Shown here: positions 1 to 11,111 of the stretch, in pieces | Layout: the number at the start of each line of letters is the position of its first letter | Numbering within the stretch: the first letter of the stretch is position 1 | Source of the DNA: CAYXAA01 sp964462985 | Lineage (GTDB): Bacteria; Pseudomonadota; Alphaproteobacteria; Rhizobiales; Stappiaceae | Length of the DNA: 41,413 nt | Assembly (NCBI GenBank): GCA_964462985.1 | Contig: CAYXAA010000040.1 | Location: 1 to 41,413, forward strand | Reading direction: 5' to 3' | The notes under the pieces: generated by a model | Seen by the model: the letters and a program-made list of their open reading frames with translations, nothing else | What the model was told of the DNA's origin: nothing | The model's database searches: none | Made by a program: the position numbers and the translations under genes

Positions 1-1
1 C

Positions 2-385
2 GACACCGTTGCCCAGGGCTTCGGTTCGCTCGGCCTGATGACGTCGGTGCTGATGACGCCCGATGGCAAGACGGTGGAGGCCGAGGCTGCCCACGGCACC
101 GTCACCCGCCACTACCGCCAGCATCAGAAGGGCGAGGAGACCTCGACCAATTCGATCGCCTCGATCTTCGCCTGGACCCGCGGCCTGGCACATCGTGCCA
201 AGCTCGACGACAACGCCGAGCTCGCCCGCTTCGCCGCCACGCTGGAGAAGGTCTGCGTCGACACCGTCGAGGCCGGCTTCATGACCAAGGATCTCGCCCT
301 GCTGGTCGGCCCGGACCAGCCCTGGCTCTCGACCACCGGTTTCCTCGACAAGATCGACGAGAACCTGCGCAAGGCCATGGCCTGA
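2..385 (+). CDS. icd: Isocitrate dehydrogenase (NADP), C-terminal part
   Basis: This is the last ~127 residues of NADP-dependent isocitrate dehydrogenase, the TCA-cycle enzyme that oxidatively decarboxylates isocitrate to 2-oxoglutarate in the cytoplasm. The frame is open from base 2, upstream of the first ATG at 38, so the gene starts before the window. The conserved stretches AEAAHGTVTRHYRQHQKG and TSTNSIASIFAWTRGL are typical of the homodimeric icd family, and the end ENLRKAMA is a normal C-terminus. A GC-rich hairpin follows about 30 bp after the stop. It is convergent with the antiporter gene. The identification is firm; only the start is missing. Confidence 0.95.
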   Translation, partial: DTVAQGFGSLGLMTSVLMTPDGKTVEAEAAHGTVTRHYRQHQKGEETSTNSIASIFAWTRGLAHRAKLDDNAELARFAATLEKVCVDTVEAGFMTKDLALLVGPDQPWLSTTGFLDKIDENLRKAMA

Positions 386-414
386 GACGCAGCCAGCGTC
401 GCTTGAATTCGCTT

Positions 415-436
415 GCGGCGGGCTTTGGCCCGCCGC
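415..436. terminator. GC-rich hairpin between convergent genes
   Basis: A perfect 9-bp stem (GCGGCGGGC / GCCCGCCGC) with the loop TTTG lies between the 3' ends of icd (+) and the antiporter (-). No T-tract follows on either strand, so it is not a textbook intrinsic terminator. It could still end or stabilise both transcripts. Confidence 0.5.
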
Positions 437-496
437 AGCTCTCACGCGGCCCCCGCGATACCGCACCCTGACCGCGCAGGGCGATGACCACCCCTT

Positions 497-2194
497 TTAC
501 AGCTTTGTCGGCTCCTTGGCCGCGCTGCCGGCATCCTCGTCAAGATCGGTGATCTGCCGGGCGGCCGACGTCGCCGCCTCATCAAAGGGGTAGAGCACCA
601 GATCGACGCCGCCGCCTTCCCGCAGACGGCGGGCTTCATCCTCGTTGCGGGCCGTGATGGCGACCCGCCCGCCAAAACGGTGCGCCCGGATTGCGGAAAG
701 CAAGCCGCTGCGCGGATCCGTCTCGGTCAGCAGGATCGTCCCGTAGGGCACCGAAAGAACGATCCAGCGTGCCTGGGTCAGCGGCAGTTCGGACCAGAAC
801 TCCTGCTCGGTCACATCGCCGTAGAGCACCTGATAGCCCTCGCGGGCATAACTGCGCACCGCCTGGGGATCGAGATCGACGCCGAGCACACTGTAGCCGG
901 CATCCTCGAGGCGCCGCAGCAGCTGGCTGCCGAAACGGCCAAGGCCGAAAATGATGACGTCGACAGCGGGCTTGCCATCCTCGTTCTCCGCCGCCACTTC
1001 CCGCCACGACCCGAAGTCGAACGGCCGCAGCAGCGGCTGGAACCAGGCATGGAGCCACTGCGAATACGTGATCATGTAGACCGAGATTGCGATCGTCACG
1101 AGACCGACCAGGGTGACGAGCCCGACAGCGGACTGGTCGACGTGGCCGAGGCTGAGCCCCATCGCGATGAAGATGAGCGAGAACTCCGAGATCTGCGCGA
1201 CGGTGAGGCCTGCGAGGAACCCGGTGCGGGCGCGGTAGCCCATCCAGGCCATGATCAGCATGACGATAAGCGGATTGCCGATCAGAACGAACAGGGAGAA
1301 GACGATGGCGCGCAGGAAATCCTCGCCGAGGGTGGAAAGGTCGAGCGCGGCGCCGATCGACAGGAAGAAGAACAGCAGCAGGAAGTCCCTGAGCGCGGCA
1401 AGCCGCGCCGAGACCATGTCGCGATAGGGGGTCGATCCGATCGAGACGCCGGCGGCAAGGCCGCCGAGTTCCTTGCCGAGCCCGATCGTCTCGCCGATGG
1501 CAGCAGCGGTCGCCGCCCAGCCGATGGAAGCGATGACCAGGAGCTCGGGAGTTTTCGCCAGCCGGTTCATGATCGGATCGGCGAAATAGCGGACGAAAAG
1601 AATGAGGAGCAGCACCACCCCGGCGAGCGAGCCCAGGATGGTAAGAAGGCTGATCAGGCCGTTCCGCTCTTCGGCGACGCCGATCCCGATCGTTGATAGC
1701 ACGACCATGGCGATGACGACGACGATATCCTGCACGATTAGGAAGCCCAGGGCGATCCGGCCGTGCAGTGTCTCCAGTTCACGCTTGTCGCTCAGCAGCT
1801 TCACGACAATGATCGTGGAGGAAAAGGTCAAGGCGACAGCGACATAGACGCTGGTCAGCCAGTCGAGCCCGACAGCGAGCCCGATGAAGAAGCCGACGCC
1901 GGCAGTGAACGCGACCTGGCCGAGCCCGGTCGCCAGGGCGACGGGGCCGAGGGTTCTGACCAACCGCCAATCGAGCTTGAGACCGACGAGGAACAACAGA
2001 AGCGCAACGCCCAGTTCCGCCAGGAAACGGATCTGGCTCGCCGTCTCCGCGCTGCGGTCGAAAAAGGCGGCCGCCGCGATTCCGGCGGCAATGAAGCTCA
2101 CGATCACGGGCTGGCGCAATGCGGCACCGATCAGCCCAATTGCGGCCGCACCCAGGAGCAGCCACGCGATTTCATGAAATACGACGTCGGCCAT
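497..2194 (-). CDS. CPA2-family cation:proton antiporter with RCK domain
   Basis: A 565-residue inner-membrane monovalent cation/proton antiporter of the KefB/YbaL type. About 12 hydrophobic segments fill residues 1-385, with the family signatures FLVGLKLDW and LTFSSTIIVVKLLSDK in the first half. A cytoplasmic RCK/TrkA-N domain follows from about residue 410; it has the Rossmann motif IIFGLGRFG near residues 412-420 and an acidic VDLD at the end of the second strand, suggesting NAD(H) binding. Family knowledge predicts K+ (or Na+) efflux in exchange for H+, controlled by nucleotide; the exact ion cannot be read from sequence. The ATG has GGGAGA about 5 nt upstream. It appears to be a single gene with its own promoter region. 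KefC-type glutathione regulation is not evident. Confidence 0.9.
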   Translation of the reverse strand: MADVVFHEIAWLLLGAAAIGLIGAALRQPVIVSFIAAGIAAAAFFDRSAETASQIRFLAELGVALLLFLVGLKLDWRLVRTLGPVALATGLGQVAFTAGVGFFIGLAVGLDWLTSVYVAVALTFSSTIIVVKLLSDKRELETLHGRIALGFLIVQDIVVVIAMVVLSTIGIGVAEERNGLISLLTILGSLAGVVLLLILFVRYFADPIMNRLAKTPELLVIASIGWAATAAAIGETIGLGKELGGLAAGVSIGSTPYRDMVSARLAALRDFLLLFFFLSIGAALDLSTLGEDFLRAIVFSLFVLIGNPLIVMLIMAWMGYRARTGFLAGLTVAQISEFSLIFIAMGLSLGHVDQSAVGLVTLVGLVTIAISVYMITYSQWLHAWFQPLLRPFDFGSWREVAAENEDGKPAVDVIIFGLGRFGSQLLRRLEDAGYSVLGVDLDPQAVRSYAREGYQVLYGDVTEQEFWSELPLTQARWIVLSVPYGTILLTETDPRSGLLSAIRAHRFGGRVAITARNEDEARRLREGGGVDLVLYPFDEAATSAARQITDLDEDAGSAAKEPTKL

Positions 2195-2558
2195 GAATCT
2201 CCCTGAAACGGATCCTGCTCGCCGACCAGACGCTTCCGACGATCGGCGCTGCTTATGACGTTAAGAACGGGTGCGTGGGATCGCTTGCCTGCCATCACCA
2301 TAATGGTGGACATCGTCCTCATCGGACAAGCGAATCCGCCGACAAATCTGCTGCCGGGGAGAGATCGGGCTGACTATTGACAGGCGGCAGCCGGCCGCAG
2401 CGCTCCGAAGACGCGGGACGGATCTGCTTCAACCGCCGCTGGTATGGAGCCATAGTCCGGCGGCAGGGCGTCGTCGCCGGTCTGGCCCCTGGCGGCAGGG
2501 GTGCGAGCGGCATCGGCGCCGCTGCGCCGGCAGACGACTTCAACTTGCCGCCAGGGCG
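2195..2558. other. Intergenic region upstream of the antiporter gene
   Basis: These 364 bp between the antiporter start and the alaS stop hold no convincing gene. The short frames are GC-rich shadows without ribosome-binding sites. The part nearest the antiporter holds a promoter candidate. Near the alaS end there is a 6-bp hairpin, CCCCTG-GCGG-CAGGGG, at 2486-2501, a weak candidate for an alaS 3' structure with no T-tract. Confidence 0.5.
2296..2328 (-). promoter_or_regulatory. Candidate antiporter promoter with overlapping inverted repeat
   Basis: Read on the minus strand, TTGTCC is followed 18 bp later by CATTAT, a plausible -35/-10 pair about 100 bp upstream of the antiporter ATG. The -10 lies inside the inverted repeat CACCAT-A-ATGGTG (2296-2308), so a regulator bound there could block the promoter. 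Both calls rest on short matches only. Confidence 0.3.
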
Positions 2559-5222
<2,664 letters not shown>

Positions 5223-5400
5223 AAGGGGTTCACCGCCTCGTCTTCACGGCCGGCGACCGCCAAGAAGGCGCGGCGCCGGCCTCGCACGCGTTCACCGCGC
5301 TCTGCCGTCTCGCGCCTTTTATCCGCGGGTCCTGCGCCTGTCCAGACGAGCGCGGTCGCACCACCCGCCGCCGTTCGCCAGGGTCCGACCTGACGAAACA

Positions 5401-5431
5401 GGCAGCGGCCGCACCCGATCAGGGCGCTGCC
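5401..5431 (-). terminator. Candidate recA terminator
   Basis: On the minus strand, 46 nt past the recA stop, GGCAGCG pairs with CGCTGCC. An inner stem GCGCCC/GGGTGC extends the structure, and TGTTTCGT follows. The stem is strong but the U-tract is short. The rest of the 255-bp gap before alaS shows nothing gene-like. Confidence 0.45.
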
Positions 5432-5477
5432 GCTGCAGATGGCCGGGTCCGTCTTCGACGTCGCGATGCACGGTGGC

Positions 5478-6549
5478 TCAGTCGTCCACGCCCTCATCGC
5501 CTTCGGTGAAGGGATCGGTGATGCGGTCGGCGATGATGCCGGCGTTCTGGCGGATCGCGAGCTCGATCTCCTGGGCAATCTCCGGATTGTCGCGCAAAAA
5601 CTGCTTGGCGTTCTCCCGCCCCTGCCCGAGTCGCTGGCTGTTATAGGAGAACCAGGAACCGGACTTTTCCACGATCCCGCCCTTGACGCCGAGGTCGATG
5701 AGCTCGCCGGTCTTCGACACGCCCTCGCCATAGACGATGTCGAACTCGACCTGCTTGAACGGCGGGGCAAGCTTGTTCTTGACCACCTTGACCCGGGTCT
5801 GGTTGCCGACCACCTCGTCGCGGTCCTTGATCGAGCCGACGCGGCGAATGTCGAGCCGGACCGAGGCGTAGAACTTCAGCGCATTGCCGCCGGTGGTGGT
5901 CTCGGGCNNNNNNNNNNACGCCGATCTTCATCCGGCTCTGGTTGATGAAGATCACCATGGTGTTGGAGCGCGAGATCGAGGCGGTCAGCTTGCGCAGCGC
6001 CTGACTCATCAGCCGGGCCTGCAGGCCTGGCAGTTGATCGCCCATCTCGCCCTCAAGCTCTGCCTTGGGCGTCAGCGCGGCGACGGAATCGATAACGAGC
6101 ACGTCGATCGCGCCGGAGCGCACCAGCGTGTCGGCAATCTCCAGTGCCTGTTCGCCGGCATCCGGCTGCGAGATCAGGAGGTCGTCGATGTTGACGCCGA
6201 GCTTGCGGGCATAGATCGGGTCGAGCGCGTGCTCCGCGTCGACGAAGGCACAGATGCCGCCCTTCTTCTGTGCCTCGGCCACCGTGTGAAGCGCGAGCGT
6301 GGTCTTGCCCGAGGATTCCGGCCCGTAGATTTCGATGATGCGGCCACGCGGCAGGCCGCCGATGCCGAGGGCGATATCGAGGCTGAGCGAGCCGGTCGAC
6401 ACGGCCTGGACCTCGACGGCCTGACCCTGGCCGAGGCGCATGATCGAGCCTTTGCCGAAGGCCCGTTCGATCTGCGACAGCGCCGCATCCAGCGCCTTGG
6501 ACTTGTCCATCTGATTGCCCTCGACCAGGCGGAGAATGTTCTGCGACAT
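5478..6549 (-). CDS. recA: Recombinase RecA (contains assembly gap)
   Basis: RecA is the DNA-dependent ATPase for homologous recombination, and it triggers LexA self-cleavage. The N-terminal 210 residues contain the Walker A GPESSGKTT (76-84), VFVDAEHALDP-type and VLVIDSVAAL motifs, and the start of loop L1/L2 ending NQSRMKIG. Ten N (5908-5917) interrupt the gene. After them PETTTGGNALKFY resumes in another frame and runs 142 residues to the stop. Conserved RecA spacing needs 12 bases here (residues VMFGS), giving a 357-residue protein, so the frame break is an assembly artefact rather than a pseudogene. AAGGAG lies 10 nt before the ATG. Ser in NQSRMK, where Ile or Leu is usual, sits next to the gap and may be a base error. 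Confidence 0.95.
5908..5917. other. Assembly gap (10 N)
   Basis: A run of ten N within recA. The flanking coding frames show that the true missing length is 12 bases (or 12 plus a multiple of 3), so the N count is a placeholder. Confidence 0.98.
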
Positions 6550-6671
6550 GGATTACCCGCTCCTTATTCCACGAATGACCCCGGCGATTCAATTCATGCG
6601 TTTGTACTTGTTTTGTTCACATTCGGCAAGCCGATTTATCTCCTTGGAACTTTAGCAAGGATTCTCAACAC

Positions 6672-6686
6672 GTTCCTTGTATGTTC
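6672..6686 (-). promoter_or_regulatory. SOS (LexA) box upstream of recA
   Basis: GTTC-CTTGTAT-GTTC (plus strand), or GAAC-N7-GAAC read in the recA direction, is an exact match to the alphaproteobacterial LexA box. It is 123 bp upstream of the recA start and predicts LexA repression of recA relieved by DNA damage. It is 119 bp upstream of psuK on the other strand, so it could also affect that gene. I could not place the recA -10/-35 with confidence. Confidence 0.85.
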
Positions 6687-6804
6687 CGCCCCTTCACGTC
6701 GGCCGGGTCCGACACGGAAGGGTTGCAATTGATCGCCCGGGCGCCCGACACGGGCAGAATCGGCCGCCTTGCCGCAGGAAAGCAGTGCTGATAACCGACG
6801 CTGA

Positions 6805-7767
6805 ATGGGCATTACTTCCACCATCTCGGCCGTTGCCTGCTTCGGCGCGATCCATATCGACCTGATCGCCCACGCCGATCGGCCGATCCGGCGCGAGACG
6901 TCGACGCCGGGCCGGGTCGCGTGGCGGCCGGGCGGCGTTGCGGCCAATGTTGCCAGAGGCGCCGTGCGGCTCGGCGTTTCCTGCACGCTCACCGGCGCAA
7001 TCGGCCGTGACCGTGACGGCGAGCGCCTTGCCGGGCGGCTGTCGGCAGAAGGGATCAACCTGCAGCTTGACCGCCGCGACGCGGCCACCGGCCGCTACAT
7101 TGCCCTGCACGACCCGGACGGAACGCTGGCAGCAGCGCTGGTCGACGCTGAAATCACCGATACGCTTCCGGCCGATGCGCTGCTGCCGGTCGCCCCTGCC
7201 GCGATCGCGGCACCGCTATGGTTCGTCGAGGCCAACCTGCCGGCCCCGGTGCTGGCGGCGCTGGCCGAAGCGGCCAGCGGTCGCCGCCTTGCCGCCGATG
7301 CCGTCTCCTGCGCCAAGGCCGGCCGATTGTCCGAAATCCTGCCCCACCTCGACATGCTGTTTCTCAACCGTGCCGAGGCGGCAGTGCTCGCCGGCATGGA
7401 ACCGGACGCCGCGCCTGAGCGGCTGGCTGAGGCCCTCCTTCGCCGCGGTGCTGCCGCCCTTGCGCTCACCGACGGTGCTGCGCCCACTGTCCTTGCAGAC
7501 GGGACCGGCCTTTATCGCATCGAGCCGCTGCCGGCCCGGCCGGTGGACGTCACCGGCGCCGGCGACGCCCTGGTCGCCGGCTGGCTGGCGGCCACCGCGC
7601 GCGGCGCCGACCGGCCCGCCGCGCTGCAGGCCGGCCTCGCCGCCGCCGCAATCACCCTTGAAACCACCGGAGCTGTCGCCGACAACCTGGATTGGGTCGG
7701 CCTCACCAGGCGGCTCGCCGCCGCCAAACGAGACGCCGGTTCGGCCACAATCAAACCAAGGACCTGA
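6805..7767 (+). CDS. psuK: Pseudouridine kinase, PfkB family
   Basis: A 320-residue carbohydrate/nucleoside kinase of the PfkB (ribokinase) family, probably phosphorylating pseudouridine to pseudouridine 5'-phosphate with ATP. The N-terminal glycine-rich substrate motif GGVAANVARGAVRLG is at about residues 44-58. The C-terminal signature DVTGAGDAL is at 248-256, with the catalytic Asp at 254 and the anion hole GAG. The substrate is assigned from the neighbour: psuG starts 6 bp after the stop, and this pair is the known pseudouridine catabolic module. The start codon has only a weak ribosome-binding site, but the first residues match the family. No nucleoside transporter is adjacent. Confidence 0.85.
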   Translation: MGITSTISAVACFGAIHIDLIAHADRPIRRETSTPGRVAWRPGGVAANVARGAVRLGVSCTLTGAIGRDRDGERLAGRLSAEGINLQLDRRDAATGRYIALHDPDGTLAAALVDAEITDTLPADALLPVAPAAIAAPLWFVEANLPAPVLAALAEAASGRRLAADAVSCAKAGRLSEILPHLDMLFLNRAEAAVLAGMEPDAAPERLAEALLRRGAAALALTDGAAPTVLADGTGLYRIEPLPARPVDVTGAGDALVAGWLAATARGADRPAALQAGLAAAAITLETTGAVADNLDWVGLTRRLAAAKRDAGSATIKPRT

Positions 7768-7773
7768 CAGCCG

Positions 7774-8694
7774 ATGCCCGCCCTGCCCACGATCCTGAGG
7801 CCGACCGAGGAAATCCGTGCGGCCCTTGCCGACGGCCGCGCCGTCGTTGCGCTGGAATCGACCATCGTCACCCATGGCATGCCCTGGCCGCGCAACGTCG
7901 AGACGGCGCGCGCGATGGAGGCCGACGTCAGGGCCGAGGGCGCCGTGCCGGCGACGATCGCCGTGCTCGATGGTGCGATCCGCATCGGTCTCTCCGACGC
8001 CGAGCTCGAACGACTCGCCCGGGCAGAGCACGTCATGAAGTGCTCGCGCGCCGACCTGGCCTTGGCGGTCGCCGCCGGCTGCCCCGGATCGACCACCGTC
8101 GCGGCGACCATGATGGCGGCAGAGGCCGCCGGGATCGCCGTCTTCGCCACCGGCGGTATCGGCGGGGTGCACCGCGGCGCCGAGCAGAGCTTCGACGTCT
8201 CCGCCGACCTCGACGAGCTGGCCCGCACGCCGGTCTGCGTCGTTGCCGCTGGCGCTAAGGCCCTGCTGGACCTGCCAAAGACGCTGGAGGTGCTGGAGAC
8301 GCGCGGCGTGCCGGTCATCGGCTTCGGCACCGACGTCTTCCCCGCCTTCTGGTCGCGTGGCAGCGGCCTCCCCGCGCCCTACCGGCTCGATGATCCGGCG
8401 GCGATTGCGCGCCTGCTGCAGACCCGGCGGCTGTTCGGCGCCCACGGCGGCATGCTCGTTGCCAATCCGGTACCGGCGGACGCGGAAATACCGGCAGACG
8501 AGATGCAGCCGGTGATCGAGGCAGCCATTGCCGAGGCCGCTCGCCGCAACATCACCGGCAAGGCCGTGACGCCCTTCGTGCTGTCGCTGATCCTTGATCT
8601 GACCAACGGCCGCAGCCTCGAGACGAACATCGCCCTGGTGCGCTCGAACGCCCGGGTGGCGGCGCAAATCGCCATCGCCCTTGCAGCGCTGTGA
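7774..8694 (+). CDS. psuG: Pseudouridine-5'-phosphate glycosidase
   Basis: A 306-residue cytoplasmic enzyme that reversibly cleaves the C-C glycosidic bond of pseudouridine 5'-phosphate to uracil and ribose 5-phosphate. Family motifs are clear: VVALESTIVTHGMP, VMKCSRADL, FATGGIGGVHRGAE, GAKALLDLPKTLEVLE and GFGTDVFPAFW. Glu28, Lys89, Asp145 and Lys162 occupy the places of the catalytic residues known for the E. coli enzyme. Length is normal. It is cotranscribed with psuK (6-bp gap), so the two genes form a complete route from pseudouridine to uracil. Confidence 0.95.
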   Translation: MPALPTILRPTEEIRAALADGRAVVALESTIVTHGMPWPRNVETARAMEADVRAEGAVPATIAVLDGAIRIGLSDAELERLARAEHVMKCSRADLALAVAAGCPGSTTVAATMMAAEAAGIAVFATGGIGGVHRGAEQSFDVSADLDELARTPVCVVAAGAKALLDLPKTLEVLETRGVPVIGFGTDVFPAFWSRGSGLPAPYRLDDPAAIARLLQTRRLFGAHGGMLVANPVPADAEIPADEMQPVIEAAIAEAARRNITGKAVTPFVLSLILDLTNGRSLETNIALVRSNARVAAQIAIALAAL

Positions 8695-8836
8695 CGCCCG
8701 CCTTTCCGCGGCCTCAACAGACGTCTCGCCCGTGTTACAATCCGGCGCGATATGCTAACTCTGCTGCCGCGGCGACGATTTTCTGTTAAGCCGAGCGTGG
8801 CGACAGTTCTCAAGACAGACGGCTGAGGAGACGCAC

Positions 8837-10009
8837 ATGGCCGAGACTGCCCTCTCCCCCATGCAGTACCTGGACCGCGCAGTTGGTGCGCTGCGCGAGA
8901 TGGGCCTGATGCCCGAGTCGACCGCCGAGGCGCCGATCAATGCGCTGCTGGAACAGATTTCCGATCTGTCGCCCGACAAGATCGCGGTCATCACCCGTAC
9001 GCTCGGCCAGAACTCGACCTTCAACGAGGTGGTTCGTAACGAAATCCAGGGAATGACAATCGGCGACCGCTACGAAGCGATCACCGAGGCCTTCAACTCG
9101 ATCCGCGACGATGCCAAGGCGCTGGTCGACCAGCTCGCCGACGGCAGGATCTCCTTCATGGAGAACCTGTCCAACAAGTGGCGCGACATGACCCGCGGCA
9201 CGATCTCCGACCGGTTCGCGAAAATCTCCTCGACCTACATCGACGTCGCACGCGACACCAAGGACCAGATCCAGCGCGAGCAGCGCATTCTCGACGCCTA
9301 CCGCGATTTCCGCGGCGCGCTGAAGCAGGCAGAGGTGCTGGCGCTCGAGGTGCTCAACACCGCCACCGCCAAGCTCGACGCCGCCAAGGCGGCGCTCGAG
9401 GAGGCCAACAAGCGCGTGGTCGACTATGCCGGTTCCGACGCGGCCGAGAAGGCCCGGCTCGAGCTTGCCCGCGACGAGCGGATGCGGGAAATGCAGGACG
9501 AGGAGAAGCGCTATCAGATCGCCAAGGACCTCTCCGACAACCTGACCATCGGCTACAACACCTCCGAAGTGATCATGGCTCGGCTGATGCAGACGACCAA
9601 CGCCAAGGAGCGGGTCTATGCCCAAGCGGTCAGCTTCTTCTCCACCAACGAGTCGGTGCTGACGGCGCTCAACGCCTCCTTCACCGGCCTGCAGGGCCTG
9701 CACGAGTCCACCGAGACCCTCAACGCCATGAAGGAGGGCGTCTCCAAGTCGCTCGAGACGCTAGCCGAGATCGGCGACAGCGTTCAGGAGGCGGCGCTGA
9801 AGGCCGGCTATGGCCCGACCGTCCAGGCTGCTGCGGTCAAGAAGCTGGTGGATTCCGTTATCAACTTCCAGGTCAACTCGCGTGAGATCATCAACGAGAT
9901 GCGCGAGATGGCGACAAAGAACTCCGAGGAGATCCGTGTCGCGGTCGAGGACGGCAAGCGCCGCCTGGCGAAGCTGGCCGCCGAAGGCAACAGCCTGAAG
10001 GCCTCGTAA
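8837..10009 (+). CDS. Coiled-coil protein of unknown function (cassette gene 1)
   Basis: A 390-residue soluble, strongly helical and charged protein with no signal peptide and no membrane segment. A long coiled coil is likely around residues 150-250 (for example AKLDAAKAALEEANKR), and the C-terminal third is also helical. I do not recognise a catalytic motif. The overall look, with helical repeats and a C-terminal part rich in N, T and S, recalls TelA/KlaA toxic-anion-resistance proteins and rhizobial proteins labelled 'cell surface protein', but this is an impression. GAGGAG lies 6 nt before the ATG. It is first of three genes on the same strand, 22 bp before the DUF6384-like gene, which argues for a shared complex. 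Confidence 0.75.
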   Translation: MAETALSPMQYLDRAVGALREMGLMPESTAEAPINALLEQISDLSPDKIAVITRTLGQNSTFNEVVRNEIQGMTIGDRYEAITEAFNSIRDDAKALVDQLADGRISFMENLSNKWRDMTRGTISDRFAKISSTYIDVARDTKDQIQREQRILDAYRDFRGALKQAEVLALEVLNTATAKLDAAKAALEEANKRVVDYAGSDAAEKARLELARDERMREMQDEEKRYQIAKDLSDNLTIGYNTSEVIMARLMQTTNAKERVYAQAVSFFSTNESVLTALNASFTGLQGLHESTETLNAMKEGVSKSLETLAEIGDSVQEAALKAGYGPTVQAAAVKKLVDSVINFQVNSREIINEMREMATKNSEEIRVAVEDGKRRLAKLAAEGNSLKAS

Positions 10010-10031
10010 GGATCGGGGGCCGAGACACGCG

Positions 10032-10970
10032 ATGGCCGTGGCGTCCGAACAGAGCCGGCAGCCGCTCGATGAGCTGATGATGGCGATGGACGTCGTCGAC
10101 ACGCTGCGCCACGACGAGGCCATTGCCTTGAAGGAGCTCGGCGCGGAAGCCCGCGACGAGCAGATGGTCGAACGGCTGCGCGAACTCTACCGCAGCCAGG
10201 GCATCACTGTGCCCGACCGAATCCTGCGCGAGGGCGTGGAGAGCCTGAAGCAGAACCGCTTCGTCTATGCCCCTCCCCCTGCCGGTTTCCAGCGCACACT
10301 GGCGCTCCTCTACGTCCGTCGCCACGTCTGGGGCAAGTTCCTGCTGATCGCGCTCGTCCTCATCGTCGCCGCGGTGCTGGCTTGGCGCTTCCTGGTGGTC
10401 ATGCCGCGCGAGCGTGCCGCCGAGGCCCTGCGCATCGAACTGACGCAGCAGATCCCCACCGGTCTCGAGGAGGCCGCCCGCCGCATCGACGGAATTGCGC
10501 TCGAAGACGCAGCCAAGGCACAAGCCGAGCGGCTTGCCGCCGACGGCCGGCTCGCCGCCGAGGCGGGCAATATCGAAGCCGCGCGCAAGGCACTTGCGGA
10601 CCTCAGGGCGCTGGAGGCCGAACTCCTCGCCGTCTACGAGGTACGGATCGTCTCGCGCCCCGGCGTGCCGACAGGCGTGACTCGGCTGCCCGATGTCAAC
10701 GCGAACGCGACCAACTACTATCTGGTGGTCGAGGCGATCGGACCGGACGGCAAGCCGATCACCCGCGAGGTCGTTTCCGAGGAAGACGGCGCCAGCAAGT
10801 CCGTCGACATCTGGGCGCAGCGCGTGCCGGAATCGACCTACGAACAGGTCAAGCGCGACAAGCAAAGCGACGGCATCGTCGAAAACAGGGTCCTCGGCGT
10901 GAAGGAGCGCGGGCGCCTGACACCCGAGTGGAAGATGCCAGTCGGCGGTGGAGCGATCACCCAATGGTAA
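10032..10970 (+). CDS. DUF6384-like single-pass membrane protein (cassette gene 2)
   Basis: A 312-residue protein that I associate with the uncharacterised family DUF6384. Residues 1-90 are helical and charged, probably cytoplasmic (LDELMMAMDVVDTLRHDE). One membrane segment follows at about 100-120 (FLLIALVLIVAAVLAWRFLVV). The rest has a helical stretch (125-200) and a beta-rich C-terminal domain (EVRIVSRPGVPTG to PVGGGAITQW), presumably periplasmic. No enzyme motif is visible. It sits 22 bp after the coiled-coil gene and 141 bp before the third gene. The architecture suggests a membrane anchor linking a cytoplasmic coiled-coil partner with something outside. The family name is from memory; the topology is read from sequence. 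Confidence 0.7.
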   Translation: MAVASEQSRQPLDELMMAMDVVDTLRHDEAIALKELGAEARDEQMVERLRELYRSQGITVPDRILREGVESLKQNRFVYAPPPAGFQRTLALLYVRRHVWGKFLLIALVLIVAAVLAWRFLVVMPRERAAEALRIELTQQIPTGLEEAARRIDGIALEDAAKAQAERLAADGRLAAEAGNIEAARKALADLRALEAELLAVYEVRIVSRPGVPTGVTRLPDVNANATNYYLVVEAIGPDGKPITREVVSEEDGASKSVDIWAQRVPESTYEQVKRDKQSDGIVENRVLGVKERGRLTPEWKMPVGGGAITQW

Positions 10971-11111
10971 GTGATTGGGGACAGTCAGGGAATTCGTCCT
11001 CCCATGCGGGTTCCCGCACTCCTCGTACGCTTCCGTCAGCCAAGGTACTGGAATTTGAGTCTTTGCCCGGTGGACAGCTTACCACGGAGTACCGCATGAA
11101 CGGAATCTGGC

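Noticed and set aside
2297..2307. ACCATAATGGT near-palindrome, found again at 30173-30183
   Set aside because: An 11-mer shared twice in 41 kb is expected by chance; at 30173 it simply overlaps the CtrA-type octamer ATGGTTAA.
5478..6549. recA as a pseudogene (frameshift)
   Set aside because: The frame change coincides with the N run and vanishes if 12 bases fill it.
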